Assembly: GCA_018136815.1 (NCBI GenBank)
Contig: CM030938.1
Span: forward strand, 1,400,202-1,464,201
Reading direction: 5' to 3'
Origin: Isochrysis galbana
Lineage: Eukaryota > Haptophyta > Isochrysidales > Isochrysidaceae
Length of the DNA stretch: 64,000 nt
Part shown: piece by piece, positions 46,717-59,000 of the stretch
How the letters are laid out: the number at the start of each line of letters is the position of its first letter
Numbering within the stretch: position 1 is the stretch's first letter
Program-made: the position numbers and the translations under genes
The notes under the pieces: generated by a model
What the model was told of the DNA's origin: nothing
The model's input: the letters and a program-made list of their open reading frames with translations, nothing else
The model's database searches: none

Positions 46717-48032
46717 TCGAGCGGTACCGTGTCAGTGTTGTATTCCTGCCCATCTGAAGGCTGTAGGCATGAATATTCGTGTAAGGTACGCGCTCACAAT
46801 TACAATTGAACAGTTCCCCGTGTTGCCACTGACGCACAAGACACACAGATTTGGATTCCCCATGGTCTCAAGTCCAGGTTTGCAGGTTTTGGTCTCGAAA
46901 TTTGCGATTCGAATTTTGTTTTTGCTGTTACTATAATTGTTGGCTCGTTTAAGGTAATAAACCGGCATGACTTCGACTTCTCGTTCTGCAGTCGCTCTGC
47001 GAGACTCTCTCTCTCTCTCTCTCTCTCTCTCCGTCCGCCTCTCCTCGGCCGACGGCAAGAAGATTCGTCCAAAACATTCTCCGGTCCCAAGATATCTCGT
47101 GGGGGGTCTCTCCGCGCTCCGCGAGGGAAAGGACGCGATCTCGCTCCGAGATCACCCTCGCGCCCTCCCACGCTGCCCCGCCGTGCCCTCGGTCCCTCGC
47201 CCCCCGCGGCAGGTTCTTCCTCTCGGCGTGCCATCCGTCGCCTCCGGCCGTTATATTATTCCCCCCCCGCGCGAGGTTCTTCTCCTCCGCGCGCGGTTCG
47301 TTTCCTCCGGCCGTCGTTCGTTCCCCCCCCCGCGCGCGCTGTTTCCCCCCCCTCGCTTCGATTCCTCTCGCGATTCCTTCGATGATTGCCTCCATCTCGT
47401 CCGTTCTTCTTCGCGATCCTCGCGGAGGGGGCACCGACGTTTAATGTTAGTTTCGTCGCGGTTTCGATGAAAGAAAGGAAGAACGAATGGCACGCGCCTC
47501 GCGTCTCGCGTCTTGTTTCGTCGCCCCTTGCTCGTTGCTTGTCTAGAAGGTCTCTCCGCACATCGCCTTCTCCCCCCGGCGCGATTTTGGATCTCTCCTC
47601 GACCCTCCGCGTTGGCTTCAGCGGACGAGTTCCACTTTAACGATAGTTCGAACCCTTCGGTGGCGTAGTTATGCGCTCTCTTTCCGTATATCTTCGCGCA
47701 TGACGAGCGATCGCGACTTCAGCCTTCGCCGCGCGGGGAGGGGTTTGTTTATCGTATGATTCCGGAGTGTTTACGTTAGTTTTCTGAGCCCAAGGACTTT
47801 GGTTTTTGGTTTCTTGTGAGTGATTTTTGTAGCAACTTCGTCGAGTCCCACCGTGTTCCCAAGCGAGTCCCCCCGAGTTCCCGAGTCTATACCCCGAGTC
47901 AACGAGTCAATACAAGTCAAGCACGCGCCTGAGCCACCCCCAGTCGCCTGCCACCACCTCCCACAAGCCTCCTTTCGCACTTCCGCGCCCACCGTGCTCC
48001 GTGCGTGCGTCGTGCGTCGTGCGTCGATCACC
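46717..48032. other. candidate 5' LTR/leader of the gypsy-type element
   Basis: About 1.3 kb before the first gag ATG. It includes a short (CT)n at 47006-47030 and a GC-rich block with repeated CCCCCCGCGCG motifs (47250-47360). No primer-binding site or LTR boundary could be fixed, because the 3' LTR is outside the window. The frame of gag is open back to 47820, but without ATG. Confidence 0.4.
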
Positions 48033-50801
48033 ATGCCCGTAGTCACCCCCGAGGAAAGCTCCATGAGCTCCCCACAAGAACCGCGTTCCGCGCTAGCTGC
48101 CGGCGCGCCCTCGCAGGCAATCTCCAAGAGTGAGATCAGCCTTGCTCTGACAAGCACAAAATCTTCGCTCGCGCCTTCGGCTCCGGTCGTCACGTCGAGT
48201 TCTTCCCTTGAGAAATCTTCATTGTCCCCGCGTCATGAGCCCGTCTCTTCTTCTTCTCTTCCCGAACCGTTTGGGTCGAAGTCTCCTGGGGAAGAGAGCC
48301 TCTTGGGACCCCTCCCTTCTTCAAAAGAGAGCCCTTCCGAGCCAGTTCCCCCCTGCTCTCGCCTCTCCGCGCCGACGGTCGAAGTTCCGCCGCCTCCGCG
48401 GGCCTCTACTCACACCCCGTCAACTGGAGCTGGAATGGGTCCTCTAACCTCGTCTGTTGCTCCACCGGCGGCCTTTCCTCTCCTTTCTTTTGCTGATCCT
48501 TTGCCAAGTGTTCATTCCTCTCTCAATCCCTCTGTGGTTGGTGCTGTAGATGATGTGGATTCCGTCCGGTCCCTCCCTCCTTTCGAGCCCCCACCATATG
48601 AAGAGTTTGTTCCACCCCCGTCGTCGACGTACTTGTACCCCAAGCGTAACTTCGTTCCACCTCCGACCGCCACCGTCGGCGCCGCCCAAATCATGGACCA
48701 ACAAGTCCAGATCGAGGCTCTCCGCGGCGCTGTCGACCGCCTCGAGTCCTCTACCCTCCAAGCCGCCCAGCGCCACGAAGAATTTCAGCGAGAGGTGGGG
48801 TCTACCTTCAACGCGATACTCAACATTCTACAGGGCCAAGCGGGCACTACGACTTCGTCTCGAGTCGAAACTTCGCCCCCGCTTGTGGAAGAAGGAGACA
48901 ACTCCATTGGTGCTCCCCCTGCCTCGGTCAAGTTCCCTTCTCAATCTTTGCCCGCCGCGCCGTTCTCCGTTCCGCCGAATCCGATTTCCGATCCCGAACC
49001 CAATACGCCTGTTCCTGTCTCACCCGCCAAGCCCGTTTCTGATCCCCAACCTCCACCCACCGTCGCGGGCCTCCGCTCGCTTCCAAATCCGGCGGCTCGG
49101 CGCCATCCCGTCGATCCAAGCCTCGCCGGTGATGTTTCTGAGCGAGAGGTCATCCTAGCCTCGTGGGACCAACTGTTTGAGGATGCCGCCTACGAGGTAG
49201 CCTCTCTCTACAGGAAGTCCGACGATTTCGAGCTCATCCACGCCATTCTCAACGGCGGCCTCTCTCGGGCCGGCAATGTTTGGCACTACCGCGTGTTTTT
49301 CGAGAAGGAGCACGTGACCAAGTGGGCTCGGAGCCGCTTCTTCCTCGACCGCACCCTCCATCACCAAGTCCGAATGGGCAAAGAGCTTTCCGAGATCAAG
49401 TTCCCCAAGGGCCTGGCCTCGGACAACGTCCAGACAGCGGCCACCTCTTGGAACGATTTTCGTCTGTCCTTCATCAAGCCGCTCGAGCGCGCCCTCTCGC
49501 TCGGCTGCGACCACCGCGAAATCTTTACATCCTTACTAGCGGCCGCCAACTTGTGCACCACCGGCAACCAAAGGATTTACGCCTTCCTCCTCGATCTCGC
49601 CGAAGACCCGGCCCTCTCTCTCAACCCCGCGCTGGCCTGCGACGTGCTTCTCCGCAAGTGCGACGCCACCTTCGCGGCCAACGTGCCCGGCTTCGCCAAA
49701 GACTCCGCCTCCATGGAGTGGGACCGCCTCGTAGCCCGTGAAGCCGGCTCCGATCTCTTAGAGTTATCCAAGAATTTGGTGCGCGCGTACGTCCGCAAGA
49801 TGGGTGACGCGAAGGTGGATGCCACGACGGTCTGGGACCACCCAAACATGTCGCACGATATCAATCAACGATTCGAGTCCATCATTCGGAACGACAAGGT
49901 CGACGCGGCTCGCGGCGTGGATAACGCGACCAAGTTCGGCGAGTGTCTTGCGAAGACTCGCTTCCGCGTCGAGAACCACGAGCTCCCTCGTTCGGCCCTT
50001 TCGTGCGTCAACCTCTGCCAGCGCTACCTGAGCCCGTACGAACAAGCCCGCGCTGGCCAACAAGCGTCGGTCACGGTCGCCGCCGTGACGCCGCCGGCGA
50101 CTACTTCCAAGTCCACCAAGACCGCCAAGGTTGCTAAGACTGCCTCTAACCCCGCAGACACTACGGCTTCGATGGTCGCCGCCGTCCAAGCGGCGGTGGC
50201 CGAGGCATTAAAATCGCAAAACAACAACTCGAACCGCAAGGCGACTGGCGCTGACAATCGTCGGGCTCCGCCTCCGCCTACGAATTACTCCGCATCGTCT
50301 CCGTTACCGGACGCACTTCTTGACCGTCCCCTCGGCAAAAGCACGTCTTCCCGTCGCCAATGTGATCCCCCTCCGAACGGCCTTGGGCTTCCGGCCGATT
50401 CGGGCCTCTCGGAATGGGATCCAGGTAGCTGGTCTCGAGCGCGAGCCCGCTTCTGGCAAATCTCTCGTTACGCGGGTCACCCGGCCCTTCGCGCTGCGCT
50501 CACGCGCTGCCGTCCCTCGGATGCCACCATGACGGCGCCGCGTCTCGACGACTTAGACCGCGACGTCAAGGAGTGGACCGACGCCAACGGCTGCGCGTAC
50601 TGCGCCTTTCGTCCCCGGGCTCCATCTGGTACGCCCGAGGCAGACTTGTGGAAGTATGGCACGGGCGACGGAGCTCATAACCCCGTCGTTTGCCAACCAT
50701 ACATTCGTTTTCTCTGCGAAGGCGGCAGTGGCGAGTGTGGTAACGACCCAGAAGTCCACCGCCGCCTCCGCACGATGGTTGTTCTCCGTCCGGCCCAGTA
50801 G
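48033..50801 (+). CDS. retrotransposon Gag (copy 1)
   Basis: The frame is open from 47820; the first ATG is 48033 in a good context (CACCATG), giving 922 residues to a TAG at 50799-50801. Residues about 1-330 are Pro/Ser-rich. A helical capsid-like region follows: ILASWDQLFEDAAYEVASLY, WARSRFFLDRTLHHQVRMGK, FIKPLERALSLGCDHREIFT, LLDLAEDPALSLNPALACDV, FESIIRNDKVDAARGVDNAT. Near the C-terminus is a Cys/His cluster, CAYC...GDGAHNPVVC, with C-x2-C-x24-H-x4-C spacing, an unusually stretched zinc-knuckle. The TAG is in frame with the following coding sequence up to a one-base homopolymer difference near 51115, so Gag-Pol could be made by stop readthrough. Confidence 0.85.
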   Translation: MPVVTPEESSMSSPQEPRSALAAGAPSQAISKSEISLALTSTKSSLAPSAPVVTSSSSLEKSSLSPRHEPVSSSSLPEPFGSKSPGEESLLGPLPSSKESPSEPVPPCSRLSAPTVEVPPPPRASTHTPSTGAGMGPLTSSVAPPAAFPLLSFADPLPSVHSSLNPSVVGAVDDVDSVRSLPPFEPPPYEEFVPPPSSTYLYPKRNFVPPPTATVGAAQIMDQQVQIEALRGAVDRLESSTLQAAQRHEEFQREVGSTFNAILNILQGQAGTTTSSRVETSPPLVEEGDNSIGAPPASVKFPSQSLPAAPFSVPPNPISDPEPNTPVPVSPAKPVSDPQPPPTVAGLRSLPNPAARRHPVDPSLAGDVSEREVILASWDQLFEDAAYEVASLYRKSDDFELIHAILNGGLSRAGNVWHYRVFFEKEHVTKWARSRFFLDRTLHHQVRMGKELSEIKFPKGLASDNVQTAATSWNDFRLSFIKPLERALSLGCDHREIFTSLLAAANLCTTGNQRIYAFLLDLAEDPALSLNPALACDVLLRKCDATFAANVPGFAKDSASMEWDRLVAREAGSDLLELSKNLVRAYVRKMGDAKVDATTVWDHPNMSHDINQRFESIIRNDKVDAARGVDNATKFGECLAKTRFRVENHELPRSALSCVNLCQRYLSPYEQARAGQQASVTVAAVTPPATTSKSTKTAKVAKTASNPADTTASMVAAVQAAVAEALKSQNNNSNRKATGADNRRAPPPPTNYSASSPLPDALLDRPLGKSTSSRRQCDPPPNGLGLPADSGLSEWDPGSWSRARARFWQISRYAGHPALRAALTRCRPSDATMTAPRLDDLDRDVKEWTDANGCAYCAFRPRAPSGTPEADLWKYGTGDGAHNPVVCQPYIRFLCEGGSGECGNDPEVHRRLRTMVVLRPAQ

Positions 50802-53800
50802 GTCGCCGGCGGGGCCCACGTCCGCGCTGTTACCCCGCTACCAGTCCAGGGTAGTGGGCCTGAACGCCACCCACCAAAAGATCGTATTACGCTACGGCCG
50901 AGTACTTCTACGGCCTCCAACCGGTACCCCAAGATTCCCCAAGTTCCAGACAAGCCCTGCCACCTCCATCCCCCTCTTTCTCCTGCCTCCTCGCCGATTG
51001 CCCCTATTTCTCCCAATGCCGATGATTCCATCCTGATTCTCGATATCACGCACGAGTCCTCAAAACCAAGTCAACCGTCACCGCCTCTCTATCAACTCAA
51101 GCCGCTCAACCGCTACCCCCGCCACTCCTCAAGCATCCCCAGTCCAAGACCTCACGGTCTGCGAAAATCCAGCCGCCGCAGGCCCAATCCAACCTTCAAT
51201 CCTTCAAATCAAATTTCGCATGTCCGAGCCACAAAACGTCTCCCGAGTACGAGTCCGAGTCCAAGTCACGTTCAGAATTACCCTCTTCGTCTTACGCCAC
51301 CGCGAGCCCATCTACGAGTCTGAGCCCAGTCCAGTCATCACCGGTATCACCAGTCTCCATTACTACGACGATGGAGGCGCAGTTCTCCGGTTCTTCCCCA
51401 CTTTCTTTCGAGTCCGAGTCCAAGCCTGTTTTGAGCAAACCCCGTTCTGAGCCATCCGAGTCCGAGTCCGAGTCCGAGTCCGAGTTTACAACGTCACCGA
51501 GTCCTACCACGCGGTCGACCGCAGGATTAACGGAGCTCCAGCCACTCACTGAGCCTCCGACGACCACTCCTTCCGCGGGAGTGTTCACCTTCGGTCCTCC
51601 GCGCCCCGAGTCTGAGTCATTTGGAATCTCCGGTCACTTCCAGAATTCCAACCACAACCGAGCCCCGTTTCACGAGCCACCGCGTATCGAGTCCAAACAC
51701 AAGCTGACGCCGAAGCCCTCGACGACAGCCACTGTGTCCTTGTCCGAGCCACCGTTCCGAGTCTCGCCGCAGCCGGCCTGCCACTCCAGCAGGCTGCACG
51801 CCGCCGAGCCGATCCCTTCCGTTTCCGTTCCGAGTCCGAGTCCAATCGCACAAGACAGTGCATCCCGAGCCCGCGTAATCAAGCCCGTCACCGAGTCCGA
51901 GATTTCGGCCGCACCGAGCCAACCGGTGCTGGCCACCGTGCCCCTATTGTCATCACAAGCTTCAGCTTCGTCCTCACCGACGGTTGCGACGCCAGGGGGC
52001 TTCACCTTTGAGCCGGCCCCGTCCGTTCCCATTTCGAAAGTTAGCCCTGTTATTGGCGTCCAGCACGCCAGAAACGACGAGTCCGAGTCCGAGTACAAAT
52101 TAACGTCACCGCGGAGTCCGCGGTCGACCACCGGCGTTCCCACGCCACCCCATCAACCGAGAGCCCTGGAGGAGCTTGAACAGCCGTCTCCTAGCCCCTC
52201 TCAAGTCGCCGAGTCTTCCGAATTCGAGTCTGAATCCACCGTAATTTCAGCGGTCCATCCACCCGCTAGCCCGAGCCAAGTCCTCCGAAGAATGCTTCGC
52301 ATTGCAGAACCTCTTCGGCCACTACCCACGCCAGCCGCTGCCGCAGAGCCACCACCCTGGCCCCAGCCTTCCCCGCAGCCGGCTTCTACGACAGCCACGT
52401 CCCTTCTTTCGCCGGCGCCGACCCCGCCGACGACAGAATGCAACGACGTCGATCCCTGGCCTGTTTCCTCTTCCGACGTGACCATGGAGAGTGACCACAA
52501 CTCCTCTGCACGTCGAGGAACGGCGGCCTCCCAAACCGAGCTTCTACGCCCATTGAGCCAGCCCAACCGAGTCCCTGAGCCATGTCCTTCATGTCTCTCA
52601 CCGGTGGTCTCGCGGCCGCGGCGTCCGTCGCCGCCGTCCGACACCCCACTTCTCCGAGTTTCTTCGTCCATCCCGTCCTCCGAGCCCGTCTCTACGTCGT
52701 CGATATCCGAGTCTTCTTCCATTCGTCCTACGTCGCTGCGGCCACCGGTCGCCGCCTCCGAGCACTGCCTGCCTCTCGATACCACTGCCACCACCATCAT
52801 GCGCGTGGCAGCGATCAATGCGTCCGCGATCCAGTCCTTCGATTCCTCTCAAAACAACTCCGATGTCGGCACCCGTGATGATACCCCGTCACCCGCTCTC
52901 CACGCTCTCGCCTCTCTTCGTGCACGAGCGAGCGGCTCTGCGGTGGTATTACCTCGGCACCTCACGGAGGCAGCCCAAGAGCTTCGCCGGCCTCGCAATG
53001 GCACCCTAGCCTCGCCTGCCGCCGCGCTACCCAAGCACTTCGATGAGCTTTGCGCTGAGCTCACGAAGATGAATCAACGAGTCCAAGACGGGCTGACGTC
53101 TGGCTGTCACGCACCACGCGTTCTCGTCGTTGGCGAGACGAGCGGCGTCGTCTCCTCCATGTTCCTACTCGCCGGTGCTGATGTAGCTACGTGCGATTTG
53201 TATCCTTCCGAGATCGATTACGTGCCCCACTTCCAAGGCGACGCGCTTCATGTCCAAAACCTAGGTTGGGACCTAGTCATCGCCCACCCGCCCTGCACGT
53301 ACCTCTCCGCTGTCAGCAGTCAATGGCTCTCCCAAGAACCCGGACGTCGTGCCGCTCTTGAGTCGGCCGCTCGCGTCTTCAAGTCAATGGCCTCCGCCAC
53401 TGCTCCGTTTGTAGCGGTCGAGAACCCTCGGATGCATGCGGAAGCTCGCCGTTTAGTCGGGGGGTTGACCCCGACCCAATTCGTCCAACCCTGGGAGCAC
53501 GGCACTGGACACCAGAAAGCCACCGGGTTGTACCTCACCAAAGGGCTGCCGCCCCTCCAGCCAACTTGCGTCGTGGATGGCCGTGAGTCGGCCATGGCTA
53601 ACCTCTCTCCTTCACCGCACCGTGGCGCTCTTCGCAGCCGCACCTACGTCGGTGTAGCTGGAGCGATGGCGATCCATTGGATGCCTGTTCTTCTTCGACA
53701 TTTGAGCCAACAGCGAGACCAGACGTCGACGAAGAAATTGTCCGCGTTAGAGCTACTCGCTTGCGCGCGGTGCAGCCTATTGGACCGGCCTTCACTTAGC

Positions 53801-54104
53801 TCGACCGAGGCTACCGCCTACGAGCCGTGGTCGGCTCTTCATCGTTATGAGAGGGGGAGGGAAACGAGTGAAGTTTCTTCCGACCCCGTTGTTTCCCGTC
53901 CAGCTACTCCCGAGTCAGACAACCACGAAGACCAAAAAGAAACCCACGATAACCACGACAACGACACGCCACTCCACGCCTCCGAGTCTACACTCCACGA
54001 CCCATTCTCTCCATGGACCGCCCCGCCTCCGGCACGCGCGAGCTCGCCGCGTCCGACGACGCCGACGACTCTCCGGAAGCGGCGCCAACAATGGCAATCA
54101 TTCG
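50802..54104 (+). CDS. Pol 5' part: Pro/Ser/Glu linker and cytosine-methyltransferase-like domain (copy 1, cut by gap)
   Basis: Follows Gag after the TAG. A missing C near 51115, compared with copy 2, shifts the frame; from 51371 the frame is open to the gap. The first ~550 residues of that frame are disordered, with ESESESESE runs and many SP motifs. About 53108-53720 encodes a class I SAM-methyltransferase fold of the C5-cytosine type. Motif I is VLVVGETSGVVSSMFLLAGA, the acidic end of strand 2 is CDLYPSE, and then come GDALHV and motif IV AHPPCTYLS (catalytic Cys at about codon 642 of the frame). Motif VI-like VAVENPRM and QPWEHGTGHQKATGLYL with QPTCVV follow. It is closest in pattern to phage-type Dcm-like proteins with PPCTYL, not to eukaryotic DNMT1/DNMT3. 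The linker then runs into the gap. Confidence 0.75.
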
Positions 54105-54204
54105 NNNNNNNNNNNNNNNNNNNNNNNNNNNNNNNNNNNNNNNNNNNNNNNNNNNNNNNNNNNNNNNNNNNNNNNNNNNNNNNNNNNNNNNNNNNNNNNN
54201 NNNN
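54105..54204. other. assembly gap (100 N)
   Basis: Exactly 100 unknown bases, the conventional placeholder for a gap of unknown size. Sequences on both sides are copies of the same 5.2 kb, so the true gap may be zero or negative. Confidence 0.95.
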
Positions 54205-56099
54205 ACAACTCCATTGGTGCTCCCCCTGCCTCGGTCAATTCCCTTCTCAATCTTTGCCCGCCGCGCCGTTCTCCGTTCCGCCGAATCCGATTTCCGATCC
54301 GAACCAATACGCCTGTTCTGTCTCCCCGCCAAGCCCGTTTCTGATCCCCAACCTCCACCCACCGTCGCGGGCCTCCGCTCGCTTCCAAATCCGGCGGCTC
54401 GGCGCCATCCGTCGATCCAAGCCTCGCCGGTGATGTTTCTGAGCGAGAGGTCATCCTAGCCTCGTGGGACCAACTGTTTGAGGATGCCGCTACGAGGTAG
54501 CCTCTCTCTACAGGAAGTCCGACGATTTCGAGCTCATCCACGCCATTCTCAACGGCGGCCTCTCTCGGCCGGCAATGTTTGGCACTACCGCGTGTTTTTC
54601 GAGAAGGAGCACGTGACCAAGTGGGCTCGGAGCCGCTTCTTCCTCGACCGCACCCTCCATCACCAAGTCCGAATGGGCAAAGAGCTTTCCGAGATCAAGT
54701 TCCCCAAGGGCCTGGCCTCGGACAACGTCCAGACAGCGGCCACCTCTTGGAACGATTTTCGTCTGTCCTTCATCAAGCCGCTCGAGCGCGCCCTCTCGCT
54801 CGGCTGCGACCACCGCGAAATCTTTACATCCTTACTAGCGGCCGCCAACTTGTGCACCACCGGCAACCAAAGGATTTACGCCTTCCTCCTCGATCTCGCC
54901 GAAGACCCGGCCCTCTCTCTCAACCCCGCGCTGGCCTGCGACGTGCTTCTCCGCAAGTGCGACGCCACCTTCGCGGCCAACGTGCCCGGCTTCGCCAAAG
55001 ACTCCGCCTCCATGGAGTGGGACCGCCTCGTAGCCCGTGAAGCCGGCTCCGATCTCTTAGAGTTATCCAAGAATTTGGTGCGCGCGTACGTCCGCAAGAT
55101 GGGTGACGCGAAGGTGGATGCCACGACGGTCTGGGACCACCCAAACATGTCGCACGATATCAATCAACGATTCGAGTCCATCATTCGGAACGACAAGGTC
55201 GACGCGGCTCGCGGCGTGGATAACGCGACCAAGTTCGGCGAGTGTCTTGCGAAGACTCGCTTCCGCGTCGAGAACCACGAGCTCCCTCGTTCGGCCCTTT
55301 CGTGCGTCAACCTCTGCCAGCGCTACCTGAGCCCGTACGAACAAGCCCGCGCTGGCCAACAAGCGTCGGTCACGGTCGCCGCCGTGACGCCGCCGGCGAC
55401 TACTTCCAAGTCCACCAAGACCGCCAAGGTTGCTAAGACTGCCTCTAACCCCGCAGACACTACGGCTTCGATGGTCGCCGCCGTCCAAGCGGCGGTGGCC
55501 GAGGCATTAAAATCGCAAAACAACAACTCGAACCGCAAGGCGACTGGCGCTGACAATCGTCGGGCTCCGCCTCCGCCTACGAATTACTCCGCATCGTCTC
55601 CGTTACCGGACGCACTTCTTGACCGTCCCTCGGCAAAAGCACGTCTTCCCGTCGCCAATGTGATCCCCCTCCGAACGGCCTTGGGCTTCCGGCCGATTCG
55701 GGCCTCTCGGAATGGGATCCAGGTAGCTGGTCTCGAGCGCGAGCCCGCTTCTGGCAAATCTCTCGTTACGCGGGTCACCCGGCCCTTCGCGCTGCGCTCA
55801 CGCGCTGCCGTCCCTCGGATGCCACCATGACGGCGCCGCGTCTCGACGACTTAGACCGCGACGTCAAGGAGTGGACCGACGCCAACGGCTGCGCGTACTG
55901 CGCCTTTCGTCCCCGGGCTCCATCTGGTACGCCCGAGGCAGACTTGTGGAAGTATGGCACGGGCGACGGAGCTCATAACCCCGTCGTTTGCCAACCATAC
56001 ATTCGTTTTCTCTGCGAAGGCGGCAGTGGCGAGTGTGGTAACGACCCAGAAGTCCACCGCCGCCTCCGCACGATGGTTGTTCTCCGTCCGGCCCAGTAG
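54205..56099 (+). CDS. retrotransposon Gag, partial duplicate (copy 2)
   Basis: Corresponds to 48898-50801 of copy 1. Seven or eight single-base losses crowd the first 360 bp next to the gap, and one more sits near 55629 (a C run). They break the frame into 54478-55830 and 55827-56099. Apart from indels I noticed no substitutions. Domain content (capsid-like helices and the stretched Cys/His cluster, then TAG at 56097-56099) is the same as in copy 1. The breaks look like base-calling errors at a contig end, not decay. Confidence 0.75.
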
Positions 56100-59000
56100 G
56101 TCGCCGGCGGGGCCCACGTCCGCGCTGTTACCCCGCTACCAGTCCAGGGTAGTGGGCCTGAACGCCACCCACCAAAAGATCGTATTACGCTACGGCCGAG
56201 TACTTCTACGGCCTCCAACCGGTACCCCAAGATTCCCCAAGTTCCAGACAAGCCCTGCCACCTCCATCCCCTCTTTCTCCTGCCTCCTCGCCGATTGCCC
56301 CTATTTCTCCCAATGCCGATGATTCCATCCTGATTCTCGATATCACGCACGAGTCCTCAAAACCAAGTCAACCGTCACCGCCTCTCTATCAACTCAAGCC
56401 GCTCAACCGCTACCCCCCGCCACTCCTCAAGCATCCCCAGTCCAAGACCTCACGGTCTGCGAAAATCCAGCCGCCGCAGGCCCAATCCAACCTTCAATCC
56501 TTCAAATCAAATTTCGCATGTCCGAGCCACAAAACGTCTCCCGAGTACGAGTCCGAGTCCAAGTCACGTTCAGAATTACCCTCTTCGTCTTACGCCACCG
56601 CGAGCCCATCTACGAGTCTGAGCCCAGTCCAGTCATCACCGGTATCACCAGTCTCCATTACTACGACGATGGAGGCGCAGTTCTCCGGTTCTTCCCCACT
56701 TTCTTTCGAGTCCGAGTCCAAGCCTGTTTTGAGCAAACCCCGTTCTGAGCCATCCGAGTCCGAGTCCGAGTCCGAGTCCGAGTTTACAACGTCACCGAGT
56801 CCTACCACGCGGTCGACCGCAGGATTAACGGAGCTCCAGCCACTCACTGAGCCTCCGACGACCACTCCTTCCGCGGGAGTGTTCACCTTCGGTCCTCCGC
56901 GCCCCGAGTCTGAGTCATTTGGAATCTCCGGTCACTTCCAGAATTCCAACCACAACCGAGCCCCGTTTCACGAGCCACCGCGTATCGAGTCCAAACACAA
57001 GCTGACGCCGAAGCCCTCGACGACAGCCACTGTGTCCTTGTCCGAGCCACCGTTCCGAGTCTCGCCGCAGCCGGCCTGCCACTCCAGCAGGCTGCACGCC
57101 GCCGAGCCGATCCCTTCCGTTTCCGTTCCGAGTCCGAGTCCAATCGCACAAGACAGTGCATCCCGAGCCCGCGTAATCAAGCCCGTCACCGAGTCCGAGA
57201 TTTCGGCCGCACCGAGCCAACCGGTGCTGGCCACCGTGCCCCTATTGTCATCACAAGCTTCAGCTTCGTCCTCACCGACGGTTGCGACGCCAGGGGGCTT
57301 CACCTTTGAGCCGGCCCCGTCCGTTCCCATTTCGAAAGTTAGCCCTGTTATTGGCGTCCAGCACGCCAGAAACGACGAGTCCGAGTCCGAGTACAAATTA
57401 ACGTCACCGCGGAGTCCGCGGTCGACCACCGGCGTTCCCACGCCACCCCATCAACCGAGAGCCCTGGAGGAGCTTGAACAGCCGTCTCCTAGCCCCTCTC
57501 AAGTCGCCGAGTCTTCCGAATTCGAGTCTGAATCCACCGTAATTTCAGCGGTCCATCCACCCGCTAGCCCGAGCCAAGTCCTCCGAAGAATGCTTCGCAT
57601 TGCAGAACCTCTTCGGCCACTACCCACGCCAGCCGCTGCCGCAGAGCCACCACCCTGGCCCAGCCTTCCCCGCAGCCGGCTTCTACGACAGCCACGTCCC
57701 TTCTTTCGCCGGCGCCGACCCCGCCGACGACAGAATGCAACGACGTCGATCCCTGGCCTGTTTCCTCTTCCGACGTGACCATGGAGAGTGACCACAACTC
57801 CTCTGCACGTCGAGGAACGGCGGCCTCCCAAACCGAGCTTCTACGCCCATTGAGCCAGCCCAACCGAGTCCCTGAGCCATGTCCTTCATGTCTCTCACCG
57901 GTGGTCTCGCGGCCGCGGCGTCCGTCGCCGCCGTCCGACACCCCACTTCTCCGAGTTTCTTCGTCCATCCCGTCCTCCGAGCCCGTCTCTACGTCGTCGA
58001 TATCCGAGTCTTCTTCCATTCGTCCTACGTCGCTGCGGCCACCGGTCGCCGCCTCCGAGCACTGCCTGCCTCTCGATACCACTGCCACCACCATCATGCG
58101 CGTGGCAGCGATCAATGCGTCCGCGATCCAGTCCTTCGATTCCTCTCAAAACAACTCCGATGTCGGCACCCGTGATGATACCCCGTCACCCGCTCTCCAC
58201 GCTCTCGCCTCTCTTCGTGCACGAGCGAGCGGCTCTGCGGTGGTATTACCTCGGCACCTCACGGAGGCAGCCCAAGAGCTTCGCCGGCCTCGCAATGGCA
58301 CCCTAGCCTCGCCTGCCGCCGCGCTACCCAAGCACTTCGATGAGCTTTGCGCTGAGCTCACGAAGATGAATCAACGAGTCCAAGACGGGCTGACGTCTGG
58401 CTGTCACGCACCACGCGTTCTCGTCGTTGGCGAGACGAGCGGCGTCGTCTCCTCCATGTTCCTACTCGCCGGTGCTGATGTAGCTACGTGCGATTTGTAT
58501 CCTTCCGAGATCGATTACGTGCCCCACTTCCAAGGCGACGCGCTTCATGTCCAAAACCTAGGTTGGGACCTAGTCATCGCCCACCCGCCCTGCACGTACC
58601 TCTCCGCTGTCAGCAGTCAATGGCTCTCCCAAGAACCCGGACGTCGTGCCGCTCTTGAGTCGGCCGCTCGCGTCTTCAAGTCAATGGCCTCCGCCACTGC
58701 TCCGTTTGTAGCGGTCGAGAACCCTCGGATGCATGCGGAAGCTCGCCGTTTAGTCGGGGGGTTGACCCCGACCCAATTCGTCCAACCCTGGGAGCACGGC
58801 ACTGGACACCAGAAAGCCACCGGGTTGTACCTCACCAAAGGGCTGCCGCCCCTCCAGCCAACTTGCGTCGTGGATGGCCGTGAGTCGGCCATGGCTAACC
58901 TCTCTCCTTCACCGCACCGTGGCGCTCTTCGCAGCCGCACCTACGTCGGTGTAGCTGGAGCGATGGCGATCCATTGGATGCCTGTTCTTCTTCGACATTT

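Noticed and set aside
46234-46809. Matching frames on opposite strands
   Set aside because: The match follows from the fold-back palindrome, not from two related genes.
47820-48032. Extended Gag start without ATG
   Set aside because: The frame is open from 47820, but the first ATG with a good context is 48033.
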